From the NCBI RefSeq assembly GCF_011634775.1, contig NZ_JAALXT010000007.1:62001-126000 (forward strand): a DNA stretch of 64,000 bases, given 5' to 3'. The stretch is from Thalassoroseus pseudoceratinae. Lineage in GTDB: Bacteria > Planctomycetota > Planctomycetia > Planctomycetales > Planctomycetaceae. This document shows positions 48,298 to 57,890 of this stretch, piece after piece (position 1 is the first letter of the stretch; each line of letters opens with the position of its first letter). The translations under genes and the position numbers were made by a program. The notes under the pieces are model-generated. The model was not told where the DNA came from. It ran no database searches and saw nothing but the letters and a program-made list of their open reading frames with translations.

Positions 48298-48338
48298 AAG
48301 CGTGAAGCTAGGGAGCAATGCGTCCTAGCTTCACGCTT
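48298..48338 (-). terminator. Intrinsic terminator hairpin after the DUF892 gene
   Basis: A perfect 15-base inverted repeat (48298-48312 pairs with 48324-48338) with an 11-base loop begins about 19 bases beyond the stop of the minus-strand gene. On that strand the stem is followed by a short T run (CTTTTG). The stem could also end plus-strand transcripts from the DUF488 gene. Confidence 0.75.
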
Positions 48339-48356
48339 GGTTGTCATCAAGTTGCA

Positions 48357-48869
48357 TTAGCTATGAGCAGCTTCTCGGTTGATCGATCCTTCTGCCAATT
48401 CCGTAAGGATCTTGTCGGCGTTTCCTTCTTCATCGAGCGACTGTTGTAACAACTCCGCCGCCTGTGGAATCCCAAGACGCTCGGCAAGGTTACGTAAGCA
48501 ACCGTACGCTGCCATTTCATAGTGTTCAACACGCTGAGCAGCGGCAATCAATGCGGCATCAATGACTGTTTCGTCACCCGTCGCGTTGATGACCTCGTCA
48601 CCTTCTTTAATTAAACCTTTCATCGCCTCGCAAGTCTTCGTTTCCGCCTTCTCGTCGATCATCTCGAAGACGCGTTCCAGCCTTTCTGCTTGTTCACGCG
48701 TTTCCTGCAAGTGTTGCTGGAATGAACTCTTCAGTTCAGGATCGCTAGCCTTCTCTGCCATTTTCGGCAGGGCTTTCGTCAATCGGTTTTCTGCGTCGTA
48801 GATATCCTGCAATTGGTCAATGAACAAACATTTCAGATCCTTGAATTCCGTTGAGCTAAATAAACCCAT
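48357..48869 (-). CDS. DUF892 (YciE/YciF-like) ferritin-fold stress protein
   Basis: A 170-residue protein. The start at 48869 is set by a strong GGGAGA sequence just upstream; a longer frame to 48947 is not needed. It reads FKDLKCLFIDQLQDIYDAENRLTKALPKM, the family opening, with QQHLQETREQAERLERVFE and IAAAQRVEHYEMAAYG. These give the four-helix bundle with Glu and His metal ligands. Homologues are general stress proteins of uncertain activity. It is monocistronic with its own terminator. Confidence 0.9.
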   Translation of the reverse strand: MGLFSSTEFKDLKCLFIDQLQDIYDAENRLTKALPKMAEKASDPELKSSFQQHLQETREQAERLERVFEMIDEKAETKTCEAMKGLIKEGDEVINATGDETVIDAALIAAAQRVEHYEMAAYGCLRNLAERLGIPQAAELLQQSLDEEGNADKILTELAEGSINREAAHS

Positions 48870-49161
48870 GTGTGTCTCCCTATTCTTGATCTGGTTGTCG
48901 AGCATAGGGACGTTCCCGTTTGCTCGTTCAATATTCTTAATTCGCAAATCGGATTCCAGACCTGATCAGAAGCGACAGTTTCCTGCGCCCATTCTTCCAA
49001 ATCGCCGTTTTTGCAGGCTCTGGCCAGAAAGAGAGCCGAAGAAATTCGGTTTCCGCTCCGCCTATTGACGACATGCGTTCGCAGCCCTAATTGCACATGG
49101 TCAGTCACGCCCCACGCTGACCGCGCAGACACCACGAGGGACGTTCTGCAAACACTAGCAC

Positions 49162-49770
49162 TTGGTCGCAAGCCGATTGACAACCGGACGGTGTTCACGG
49201 GCCTCGTGTTTCTCTTGAAGACCGGCATCGGTTGGCGGGACCTGCCGATCGCTTAGATGTGGCCGAAGTGCTGATCGACGGCGGCTTGATCGAATCGCCT
49301 TGCGGCGGGGAAAAACCGGCCCGAACCCCACGGATCGAGGCCTCTCCGGCAGTAAACTCAATGGGATGACCGATGCGGAAGGGACTCCGCTGGCGGTGAT
49401 CGTCTCCGCCGCCAACGAACACGACATGCGGTTTATTCTGCCGTTGGTCTTCCTGCGATTTCCTCATGTGGGTGGCTTGCCGGGCCGACCTCGCGAGTTG
49501 CCAACGGTCGTCCGAGCCGACGGCGGCTACACATCGGCGGACCTCCTCAGGCTGCTAAATTGGTATGGATTCAATGCGATCATTCCTCAGCGAGGTCAAG
49601 ACGTTAAGCCGGGGTTGGGCAAGCGTCGTTGGCAAGTCGAGAGAGCAATCTTCTGGCTCAAATGGTTCCGTCGCAACGGCATACGACGAGAACGCAAAAC
49701 CGCTCTCTACGAGGCCTTCGTCACACTCGCGTGCGGTTTGATTGCTCATCGACAACTTCAACAAACCTAG
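49162..49770 (+). pseudogene. Degraded IS5-type transposase (internal deletion plus frameshifts)
   Basis: Three frames must be joined. Frame one gives DNRTVFTGLVFLLKTGIGWRDLP and then stops near 49256. Frame two gives DRLDVAEVLIDGGLIESPCGGEK, so roughly 50 codons between the N-terminal domain and the first catalytic Asp are missing. Frame three (from about 49305, after a shift in an A5 run) gives KTGPNPTDRGLSGSK, GIPLAVIV-like TPLAVIVSAANEHD, RADGGYTSADLLRLL and QVERAIFWLKWFRR to 49770. These are the IS5-family DDE blocks. A weak 9-base inverted match (49021-49029 with 49771-49779) might mark ends but could be chance. It cannot encode an active transposase. Confidence 0.8.
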
Positions 49771-49875
49771 TTCTGGCCACACGCTCTCAAGAGAATGGCC
49801 GTATCGTCACGGCTGAGCCATGGCAACCGATGGCAAAAGCAAGAAAGGCTGTGATCGTCAGCAGCTTCATGGATG

Positions 49876-51528
49876 TTATTCGGATTTGTCGTCCTTTTCA
49901 CTATCGACTGTGTAGCGAAGTACCTTGGGGGCACCTGTGCCGCGTGCTTCGGTGAGCTTCTTTTTCCATGCGAGTTTGAGTCGCTGCAAAGTCGCGGCGT
50001 GAGCGTTGTCCTTAATCAGGTTTCGCATCTCACTAGGATCGGTTTGAATGTCGTATAGTTCTTCGTAGACAGGCGGCTCGCCTTCGAGGGATGCCTCAGC
50101 GTAATACCGATAGACGGCGATCCCGTCATCGTGCACACCATAGAGCATTTTGTTTTGCGGGATGCCAAGTTCTTTCGCGACGCGAATCTTCCAAGACGCC
50201 GGGAAGTTTTCGTTCTTGTAATAACGGATGTACTTCCAACGCTTGTTTTGTGCCGCTTCGATCCGTGGGTTGCCGAAGTGGGTGGACCATAGGTTCTCGG
50301 TAAAAATGAATTCGTGGACTGGCTGATCACTTCCGTCAATTAAGCCGCGAAGCGTTTTGCCTTGAAATGTCCCAGGCGGATCGATTTCAGCGTAGTCTAA
50401 CATCGTGGGGGCAATGTCGATTGACTGCACCAATTGATTGCTGCGTCGGCCGCGAGCGGTCTCGGGGACCAGCGGGTTGTAAATGATCAACGGAACATGC
50501 GTCGTTTGTTCGTAGCAGAACGCTTTGCCGCCGAGTCCTTGCTGGCCGGAATAGAGACCGTGATCAGAAGTAAAGATGATGATCGTGTTTTCGTCTAATT
50601 TTTCATCAGCCAACTTTTCGCGAACGCGGCCCACCATGCGGTCGATGCCAGTCATTGCTTGCATCTGTCGCGTGATACGTTCGCGTGCCGTCGATGGCGT
50701 ATCCACCCAGTTGTAGCCGGCCTGTCGATTCTCGACCTTTAAAAGGTCCGGCGGTAGTTTCGGCTTCTTGATGTTGGCTTTCGCGACATAGTTTTCGGGC
50801 AACGGAACTTTGATATCCCGATAGAAAGTTTTGTAGATCTCATCATCACTGTCTCGCATCTGCATCGTGCTAGTGCCAGCACCGTGCGGGAGGTTTAGGC
50901 AGACGCTGAGGCAAAACGGCCGATCATTCGGGCGTGAATCGAGGAACCTGAGCGCCCCCTCGAGCCGATGTTCGTTAGACAGGAAGTCTCCGATGCTTTC
51001 GCTAACGATCTCCACTTGCGTATCGTGCTTGGCCGACTTGAAAATGTCGTGATGATCTTTGGGATAGAACCGGATGTGCCCATGGCCGGCGTAGAAGTAG
51101 TCGAATGACTCTTCCATCAAACCGCTTTGATAGCCGCCCTTGCCGATTGGAGCATGATTCTTCCCCACATACCCGGTGTAGTATCCCGCCTCACGCATGA
51201 CGACCGGATACGACTGCGACCAAGCTTCCGGAGCGACACTTGTTCCCGAGTTGAAGTTGACACCATGCTTCCGCTCGAACTGACTGAGTAAAATCGAAAT
51301 GCGGCTAGGCGTGCAGATGGCACTAGTGATATACGCCCGATCGAAGAACACACCATCACGAGCGAGTTTATCCAGATGAGGTGTCTGCGTGAGCTTGTTT
51401 CCATCGCAGCCCATCATGCCAAACGATTGGTCGTCAGTCAGCATGAAAACAAAATTTGGACGGTCAGCCGCCTCGGTTGTGGAGACTACACGTAGAAACA
51501 AAGCGATCAGACAGGCAAGCAATCTCAT
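49876..51528 (-). CDS. S1 family sulfatase (iduronate/choline-sulfatase-like)
   Basis: A 550-residue protein. The signal peptide is MRLLACLIALFLRVVSTTEA. The formylglycine motif is CTPSR with Cys at about 72, followed by ISILLSQ instead of the usual LTG. Metal-site elements are FMLTDDQSFGMMGCDG near 28 and IFTSDHGLYSGQQGLGGK, where DH replaces the more common DN. This fits the iduronate-2-sulfatase-like branch. It is the last gene of the sigma/FecR-headed minus-strand run, about 105 bases after the PVC cytochrome. Confidence 0.92.
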   Translation of the reverse strand: MRLLACLIALFLRVVSTTEAADRPNFVFMLTDDQSFGMMGCDGNKLTQTPHLDKLARDGVFFDRAYITSAICTPSRISILLSQFERKHGVNFNSGTSVAPEAWSQSYPVVMREAGYYTGYVGKNHAPIGKGGYQSGLMEESFDYFYAGHGHIRFYPKDHHDIFKSAKHDTQVEIVSESIGDFLSNEHRLEGALRFLDSRPNDRPFCLSVCLNLPHGAGTSTMQMRDSDDEIYKTFYRDIKVPLPENYVAKANIKKPKLPPDLLKVENRQAGYNWVDTPSTARERITRQMQAMTGIDRMVGRVREKLADEKLDENTIIIFTSDHGLYSGQQGLGGKAFCYEQTTHVPLIIYNPLVPETARGRRSNQLVQSIDIAPTMLDYAEIDPPGTFQGKTLRGLIDGSDQPVHEFIFTENLWSTHFGNPRIEAAQNKRWKYIRYYKNENFPASWKIRVAKELGIPQNKMLYGVHDDGIAVYRYYAEASLEGEPPVYEELYDIQTDPSEMRNLIKDNAHAATLQRLKLAWKKKLTEARGTGAPKVLRYTVDSEKDDKSE

Positions 51529-51633
51529 TATGATCCAATCGGAAATTTGTTAGTTGTTGCGAGTCTCTCACTCGATTTCCATTGAGCTTCGCCATCGGCG
51601 AGACCGAACCGTCCGATTCGTTAGTTTCGGACT

Positions 51634-54600
51634 CTATTGCAATTCCATTTCTCGTAAGAACGCGACGAGCGAGGCGATCTCTTGAGCGGTGAGCTGTTTC
51701 TTGAGGTCTGGCATCATCGAGGTTTTGCTCGATAGCATCTCTTCGATGTCAGCTTGGGGAATCGTGTGATGCTTTCCGTTGCTGTCCTTTAGGACCACTG
51801 GATCACCGGCGGAAACAGTCAAACCGTTGATAACTTTTCCTTCCATCGTGACCACCACCATTGTCTCGAAACCAGTCGCGATGGCTGCACTCGGATTGAT
51901 GATGCCTTCGAACAAAACCGGCGGTGCGTGTTTCTTGGCGATCTGCGTCAGATCCGGGCCGATACTACCGCCGAAGCCCCCAGCCGAATGACAACTCGAA
52001 CAGGACAGACGTTTGGAAAAGAACAACGCCCGTCCATGCGAGACGCTGCCAGGAAGATCGACGAGGTTCTTGACGTCTGGCAGTGAATCGTTGTTGGGTG
52101 AGCGATCGACGTAGACGCTGAAGCGTACGTTTTCGCCGGCATCACGGTCAGTCGCATTGAGCTGCCCGATGGTCTGAAACCGCTGGAAATCTCCGTTGGT
52201 CAAATCGTATGCGATGATGGACCGGGTCTTAACAAGCAAGGATGGTTCGCCCTCGCCGACATCTACGATCGGCTGCGTGAGAGAAATCCGGCGATCCCAT
52301 TTTTGGTTCGGTTTCTGTCCGTCAGATACGATCGTTTGCCCGTTGCAGAATGCGAGTGCCCAATCCATGTCGGTCAGGCTCGTCGAACCTGTGGCGTCAA
52401 CAAGTCGCGGGTGAATCCAAGCAGCGTTTGCGACTCTGTGCGTTGGATAAGAAGGCTTCCTTTTGCGCGGCTTCTGCTGTTCCTGTTTTGTTCCGATTCG
52501 CTCGACAACCAAATACAGACGTTTGGCATTTTTGACATCAACGTCGATTTCAACGCGATCACCGGGTCCAGTAAAGACAGGAGTTCCAGCTAATGAAAAA
52601 TCAAGTCGCGGGGTGCTCCATTTGGCGGGCTTTTTGTACTCCGGCGGCTCTGGAAACTTGTCACCCAATTTGAAAGCTCGCCAATCGTTGGTGTCCCGAT
52701 GTTTTCCCCACCATGCCGCCATTCCTCGCACATCGTCCGCACCATCGGTTGCGATACGCAACATACTTTCCGCTGCACGTCGATTGGAGATGAAAGCTAA
52801 TGCAGTCAGCATCAGTTTTCGTTCAGCAGAAGTGAGCGAGTTTGACATTGCTCGCGTGGTGATGGCCTCCACGGCCGTAGCAGGATGGAGTCGCCAGGCT
52901 AGTCGTGCTAGACGACGATCCCACTCGAGCGGATCAACACCCGAATTCGCAACTAGCAGTTGATACGCTTCCGGTTCATGTCCATCCGAAGCGATTCCAA
53001 TCGCCTCTAGATACCAGCGATCCCAGCCATCAAACTGGACGGCCAGCTTGCTCAGAATTTCGCGACGACGATTCCAAGGCACGTCTCGCAACGACAAGGC
53101 AACCTCACGACGAACAGCCGGTGATGGATCAGTACAAAGTAATCCCTGAGCAGTATCCACAAGCGGCTGTATTTCTTGCTTCACCTTGTCATCGTTAGCT
53201 GCACGCCGTAGGGCACGAAAAGCAGCAATCCGCATCTGAGGATCAGAATGCTTTAACAGTTTTTGAAGTTGTTTCAGTCCCTCTTCACCGGCATAAGGAA
53301 GCAACCAAATTCCTCGTGCGGCTAGCAAAGGATTCGGATTCGCTAGCACTTGCCGAATCGCAGGCAACGCTTCAGTTTCTTGTTCACGAAGGGCCTGCCA
53401 ACCTAGTGATCGAACATTGACCGCAGGACTCGTCAACGATGCAATTTGACCCGCGGGAGTCGATAGATCCAGCTTTGGAATTTTAGGCTTGAACCCCTTG
53501 GGAGCAATCCGGTAGATCGTGCCGCTCGCGGTCGTATCACTCATGCGATGGCCCCCGACACCCGGGTCGTACCAGTCACTGACGTAGATTGCACCATCAG
53601 CACCCACAGCCACATCGGATGGTCGAAACCAACCTTGCTTGGGGCTGCCCTTCTTTAATTTCAGAAAGACCGAACGCTCGAGGGTGAAACCTGCTCCTTG
53701 CGGCTTTGGTTCATAAGCCAATATCTCGCCACGAGCCGATTCACAGATAAGAAGCAATCCCTTTGGGTAACGCGATTCGAAACATCCATTCTCACCGTAA
53801 GCCACCCCCGTCGGTGCGCCAAAACCGTAGACGTCTCCGGCGGGGATCGTTCCGGGATCCTGTTGCCGCCACTCAGCCACTTCAATCGACTGCCCCGGAC
53901 GCTGGTCCACCCTCCATCCACGGGAGCCATCGGCTGACGCGAAACCCGCGTTGCCGTATTCCATGACCCACGTCGTGCGGCAGGCGGGCGGATCGTCGTT
54001 ATCCGCGTGAAACACATCGCCAAACGACGTCACCGCTTCCTCATAGGCATTACGAAAGTTATGCCCGATCGGTTCAAGGCCCGTGCCATCCGGTCGAATT
54101 CGCATGCCAACGCCGCCAACCCAGATGCGGCCATCATCACTCCTGCGACCTGGCGTATTCTCCTTTAGGTGTGGACTGCCGCCCGCGTATGAACTTCCGG
54201 CGCGGAGTGTCCAGCCGGACTTGTCGGTCACAGTGTGAGCACCGGCATTACCAACGTTGAAATACCAATACCCATCGGGACCGACCTTCACGCTGTGCAG
54301 GCTGTGGTCATGATCGAGACCGCGAAATCCTGTCAGAAAGGTTTCCTTCGTATCGACCTTCGGATCAAATCGGGCGTTACGATCGACATCGGTGTAAATC
54401 AAGATGTTCGGTGAGCAGGAAACAACGACGCGGTTGTCGATAACGGCGATGCCCAGCGGTGCGACCAAATCGGAATCACGAACGAACGTGTGTGAAGCAT
54501 CCGCGATCCCGTCGGAATCGGTATCTTCCAAGACGACGATTCGATCCCCTTTCGGGTCCGACAAGCCAAGCTCTTCATTACGAAAATTGCGATAGTTCAC

Positions 54601-54798
54601 CGACTCGGTCACCCACAGACGACCGAACGCGTCGACATCGAAGTTCGTTGGGTTATAGAGCTGTGGAGTCGTCGCCCAAACAGTCATTTCAAAACCGTCA
54701 GCAACTTTGAATTCGGCCGGCGATATCGTTTCGGCCTTCAACGGACTCATGATGAGCAAAACAACGATGAGAAAAAATGACCCGACGCTGCTATTCAT
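51634..54798 (-). CDS. PVC-type heme-binding CxxCH protein with propeller and HEAT repeats
   Basis: A 1054-residue protein from the ATG at 54798, which opens the signal peptide MNSSVGSFFLIVVLLIMSPLKAE. Residues about 30-430 form the propeller domain (membrane-bound-dehydrogenase type) with FDVDAFGRLWVTESVNY and HSVKVGPDGYWYFNVGN. About 450-720 are HEAT-like repeats (HSDPQMRIAAFRALRRA). A beta-rich segment follows. The C-terminal cytochrome domain has one heme motif, LSCSSCHSAGGFGG, near 945, then GPDLTQIAKK. The order matches the planctomycete/verrucomicrobial family of undefined substrate. Placement between two sulfatases suggests a role in the same degradation pathway. Confidence 0.92.
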   Translation of the reverse strand: MNSSVGSFFLIVVLLIMSPLKAETISPAEFKVADGFEMTVWATTPQLYNPTNFDVDAFGRLWVTESVNYRNFRNEELGLSDPKGDRIVVLEDTDSDGIADASHTFVRDSDLVAPLGIAVIDNRVVVSCSPNILIYTDVDRNARFDPKVDTKETFLTGFRGLDHDHSLHSVKVGPDGYWYFNVGNAGAHTVTDKSGWTLRAGSSYAGGSPHLKENTPGRRSDDGRIWVGGVGMRIRPDGTGLEPIGHNFRNAYEEAVTSFGDVFHADNDDPPACRTTWVMEYGNAGFASADGSRGWRVDQRPGQSIEVAEWRQQDPGTIPAGDVYGFGAPTGVAYGENGCFESRYPKGLLLICESARGEILAYEPKPQGAGFTLERSVFLKLKKGSPKQGWFRPSDVAVGADGAIYVSDWYDPGVGGHRMSDTTASGTIYRIAPKGFKPKIPKLDLSTPAGQIASLTSPAVNVRSLGWQALREQETEALPAIRQVLANPNPLLAARGIWLLPYAGEEGLKQLQKLLKHSDPQMRIAAFRALRRAANDDKVKQEIQPLVDTAQGLLCTDPSPAVRREVALSLRDVPWNRRREILSKLAVQFDGWDRWYLEAIGIASDGHEPEAYQLLVANSGVDPLEWDRRLARLAWRLHPATAVEAITTRAMSNSLTSAERKLMLTALAFISNRRAAESMLRIATDGADDVRGMAAWWGKHRDTNDWRAFKLGDKFPEPPEYKKPAKWSTPRLDFSLAGTPVFTGPGDRVEIDVDVKNAKRLYLVVERIGTKQEQQKPRKRKPSYPTHRVANAAWIHPRLVDATGSTSLTDMDWALAFCNGQTIVSDGQKPNQKWDRRISLTQPIVDVGEGEPSLLVKTRSIIAYDLTNGDFQRFQTIGQLNATDRDAGENVRFSVYVDRSPNNDSLPDVKNLVDLPGSVSHGRALFFSKRLSCSSCHSAGGFGGSIGPDLTQIAKKHAPPVLFEGIINPSAAIATGFETMVVVTMEGKVINGLTVSAGDPVVLKDSNGKHHTIPQADIEEMLSSKTSMMPDLKKQLTAQEIASLVAFLREMELQ

Positions 54799-54943
54799 AT
54801 TAGACTTCCGATAATGATTGATTGAGACATCTTGATCCGCCAACGATCGTCGCTAATACATGTTGCCAAGCGGTAGGCTTAAAGAATCTCATGGTGAATG
54901 ACCGTCGGCAGGAGATGGCATCTGACAGGACTAGCACGGCCAT

Positions 54944-56482
54944 TCAGCGTTTTCTTCGGTTCTTGGGTTTCTTCGTGAATGGAATAACCGGGCGCTGCAT
55001 ATTGCTGTCGGGGTCTCGAAAGACCCATGGTTCCCACATGTCTCGCACCTTTTGCCACTCGTCAAGCGTTCGTGTGGGATACCAGCCGGGAACACCAGCC
55101 GTTTTGAAATCGAACTTGTCGGCGTTCTGCTGAACCCACTCGCCAACCGTGGCCGTCGGACGAGTTTTCGGAAACACACCTTCGCCGCGGAACTCGTCCG
55201 AAACGCCAGCATCGTGGATGACGTCCTCACGCCACCTGTTTAGTTCTTCGAGCAGCTCACTTTTCACGCTCGCATACTTCGGATCGTCAGCGACGTTGTG
55301 GATCTCGTGTGGATCACTCCGCAGGTCGAATAGTTCGATCGGCGGTTTGCTCGATGCCATGAAAGCCGCCTGTGCGGGATTCAGTTTTCCCTGCAGGTTC
55401 AGGACGTTCATTTCCGCAAGCGGTGGATAAGCCCCTTCCTTGTAAAAGCTGAACTGGCAGTAAGCCCGCTCGGGCATCAAATTGAGAATTAGCTTGTAAT
55501 CTCGCGACCGGATCGAACGCATGGCGTCATGCGTGTCGTCCATTTTGTCACGCGCTGCAAAAGTGTACTTGCGCTGCTTCACGTCTTTACTGAATAGGCT
55601 CTTGCCATGCAGCGGGACAGGGGGCGTGATGTCGGCGGCTTCGAGGATGGTGGCGCAGATGTCGATCGACATAACAAGGTCATCATTGACCTGACCGGCG
55701 GCGACCTTCCCCGGCCAACGCATGATCATCGGAATTCGCGTTCCCTCATCGTAGAGAAACTGCTTGCCTCGAATGTGACAGCGACCATGATCGCCAATGA
55801 AAAATACGATCGTGTTCTCCGCCAGACCCTCATCATCAAGGCGTTTGAGAATCGCACCGACTTCGCGGTCTACTTGTTGCATCTGCTCCAGCCCGTTGGC
55901 CCAGTCACGTCGAATGAATGGTGTGTCTGGATAGTAAGGAGGAAGTTCGACATCCTTGATATCGATGGGCCGCACAGGATCCCGATTCCACTTGCGATGC
56001 GTACCGCCAAACGTGATACGGGCGAAGAACGGTTGATCGGGTTCGCGATCCTTCCAGTCCACACCCATGAAGAGTTGTCCCTTCTTGTCGGGCAGGAAGT
56101 TGCAGTCCGTCTTCCAACTCATCAGACAAGTGTAGTAACCCGCATCGGCAAACAGATGTGGAATTGGCCGGATGCCATACGGGAGCGGCTTTTTGTCCTC
56201 TGTTCGGTGCTGGTGTGCTCCGATGTAGTTCTGATGAAAGCCGGTCATCATCGCGGACCGGGATGTCGAGCAAACCGGCGAGGTTGTGAAGGCACGTTCA
56301 TAGCGAATGCCTTCCGAGGCCAGCTGATCTACGTTCGGAGTATGGATGCCCTTGGTGCCATAACACGAAAGATCAGGACTCCAGTCTTCGATTGTAATCC
56401 AAAGAATGTTGGGGCGATCGTCTGCAGATGCAGAGCCGACAGCGCACAGAGTCAGTAGAACTAGGATCGTTTGTTGAATCAT
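54944..56482 (-). CDS. S1 family sulfatase with a CSTSR active-site motif
   Basis: A 512-residue protein with signal peptide MIQQTILVLLTLCAVGSASA. The metal strand is LWITIEDWSPDLSCYG near 27-42. The formylglycine site reads PVCSTSRSAMMTG with Cys at about 71, so the usual Pro (or Ala) at +2 is Thr. Later core elements are MSWKTDCN, FGGTHRKW and FFIGDHGRCHIRGKQFLYDEG. The set resembles sulfamidase-like members with a GDHG metal site. Whether the variant motif is matured is open. It starts 22 bases after the FecR gene stop, so it is co-transcribed. Confidence 0.9.
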   Translation of the reverse strand: MIQQTILVLLTLCAVGSASADDRPNILWITIEDWSPDLSCYGTKGIHTPNVDQLASEGIRYERAFTTSPVCSTSRSAMMTGFHQNYIGAHQHRTEDKKPLPYGIRPIPHLFADAGYYTCLMSWKTDCNFLPDKKGQLFMGVDWKDREPDQPFFARITFGGTHRKWNRDPVRPIDIKDVELPPYYPDTPFIRRDWANGLEQMQQVDREVGAILKRLDDEGLAENTIVFFIGDHGRCHIRGKQFLYDEGTRIPMIMRWPGKVAAGQVNDDLVMSIDICATILEAADITPPVPLHGKSLFSKDVKQRKYTFAARDKMDDTHDAMRSIRSRDYKLILNLMPERAYCQFSFYKEGAYPPLAEMNVLNLQGKLNPAQAAFMASSKPPIELFDLRSDPHEIHNVADDPKYASVKSELLEELNRWREDVIHDAGVSDEFRGEGVFPKTRPTATVGEWVQQNADKFDFKTAGVPGWYPTRTLDEWQKVRDMWEPWVFRDPDSNMQRPVIPFTKKPKNRRKR

Positions 56483-56504
56483 GGTTCAATAATGGTTCCG
56501 GGTA

Positions 56505-57890
56505 TTAGTTGTTGACAGTCAATTCGAGCATTGGCCCGACGGCTTCTGGGTGAGAATCACTCGCGAAGAGATGAGTCAGGCCAGCTCCAACACCTTCAAT
56601 TTGAGTCGTTTCTCGAACAAGAATTAGGGTCACCGGCCGATCGCGGTTTGCTTTTAGAAAGTTCAGTAGCTCGTCGTTCTGAATTCCGAACGTTCCCCGT
56701 TGTACGCTGCGAGGCACCTCAAAGCTGCCTAGCCGGACGCCGTCAGCCGGCCCCGGTGAATCGTCCCACGAAGCTCCAAACTGCCAGTCTTCTTTCTCGC
56801 GGTTTGTCAGCCCATAGATGCCGAAACGATTTATCTTCGGCAATCGCGATGCAAGTCCCCGCGTCGACGGGACGAGGTTCAATCGCAAGCGGGCCGATTC
56901 CACTTGATCGAAGTCGACGGCACTCACATCGAAGGCGAAGAACGATTGGTAGTCCCACTTTCCGCTATCGGTCCGCTTGACCGACAGGAACTCACGCTGA
57001 ATAAACTTATGGCGTTTATGGTCGCGTCGCATGGCCGAACCCGTTCGACCATGGGTTCCAATCCGGATCACGTCTTGTGAATGTTCAGGCACTTCATCTC
57101 GTTGTTCGAGGTCCACGACATCAATGGATCGCTCGGACACCGTCACCGCTTTTCCGTGACCAATCAGCCGCACTTCGTCACCTGTCTTGGAGTGGTGCAC
57201 GGCGATTTCCCCTTCGATGACCTCGAAGTTTGATTGTTGTTCTTCCTGGTCGACACGCACGGCGAATCGAGTCCCGTAATCAACGGCGTAGCCATCCGGC
57301 GTTTCCAGAACGAACCCGATCGCCGAGTCCGGCACATCAACGACAGCTGCCCCTGACAATAGTTTGCCTCGCATCGGCGAAAGCAACGCCAACTGTGCGG
57401 GCGCTTCGACGACGACCTCCGCTCCTGAGTGAAACCGAACCGTGGCGACACCGGTTCGCAGACTTAGGATTCCGGGTGACAGTCTTGATCCCGGCATCGT
57501 TGGCAACTCACTTTCCCACGCAGCGTTCTCGCTTGATTCCAGCGTGGCAACTGATATCGGTGTGGACGACGAATGCCACCACTGAATCGCCACCGCAACA
57601 ATCAAGCCAGCAGCGATTGCGGAAACTAGCATCAGCCATGCGGGTCGCGATCGGCCACGTAACGTTCGGCTCCCGTTCTGCAGTGTCGTAGTGGGAATAT
57701 CAGCGACACGTTCGATGGCATCTTCTGCCGCGGCACAATGTAACAAACCGTGTAACTGCGTCTCGGCCGAAAACACGCGACGAGCTTCTTTCGATTCACG
57801 GAGAATATGATTCAACTCTTCGGCTTGTTCTTCTGACAAGTCATCGTCATGCCAGGAGTCGATCAACTGACTGAGTCGGTCTTCGTTCAT
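56505..57890 (-). CDS. FecR-domain transmembrane protein with DNRLRE-like C-terminal domain
   Basis: A 461-residue protein from the ATG at 57890, which overlaps the sigma stop by four bases and follows GGGGGAGAAGG. The N-terminal ~65 residues (MNEDRLSQLIDSWHDDDLSEEQ) form the cytoplasmic sigma-binding segment. One membrane helix follows (WLMLVSAIAAGLIVAVAIQWW, about 78-98). The FecR domain is about 125-235 (GVATVRFHSGAEVVVEAPAQL, DYGTRFAVRVDQ). About 250-461 resembles the DNRLRE cell-surface module (SFFAFDVSAVDFDQVESARLRL), in place of the more usual LamG. It probably restrains the adjacent sigma factor until an outside cue arrives. Confidence 0.85.
   Translation of the reverse strand: MNEDRLSQLIDSWHDDDLSEEQAEELNHILRESKEARRVFSAETQLHGLLHCAAAEDAIERVADIPTTTLQNGSRTLRGRSRPAWLMLVSAIAAGLIVAVAIQWWHSSSTPISVATLESSENAAWESELPTMPGSRLSPGILSLRTGVATVRFHSGAEVVVEAPAQLALLSPMRGKLLSGAAVVDVPDSAIGFVLETPDGYAVDYGTRFAVRVDQEEQQSNFEVIEGEIAVHHSKTGDEVRLIGHGKAVTVSERSIDVVDLEQRDEVPEHSQDVIRIGTHGRTGSAMRRDHKRHKFIQREFLSVKRTDSGKWDYQSFFAFDVSAVDFDQVESARLRLNLVPSTRGLASRLPKINRFGIYGLTNREKEDWQFGASWDDSPGPADGVRLGSFEVPRSVQRGTFGIQNDELLNFLKANRDRPVTLILVRETTQIEGVGAGLTHLFASDSHPEAVGPMLELTVNN

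Noticed and set aside
49021-49779. A 9-base inverted match flanking the broken transposase as possible IS ends
   Set aside because: Nine bases over this distance can occur by chance, and no target duplication was found.
55607-56458. A 283-codon plus-strand frame
   Set aside because: Entirely antisense to the CSTSR sulfatase, with no recognisable domain; typical of high-coding-bias shadow frames.
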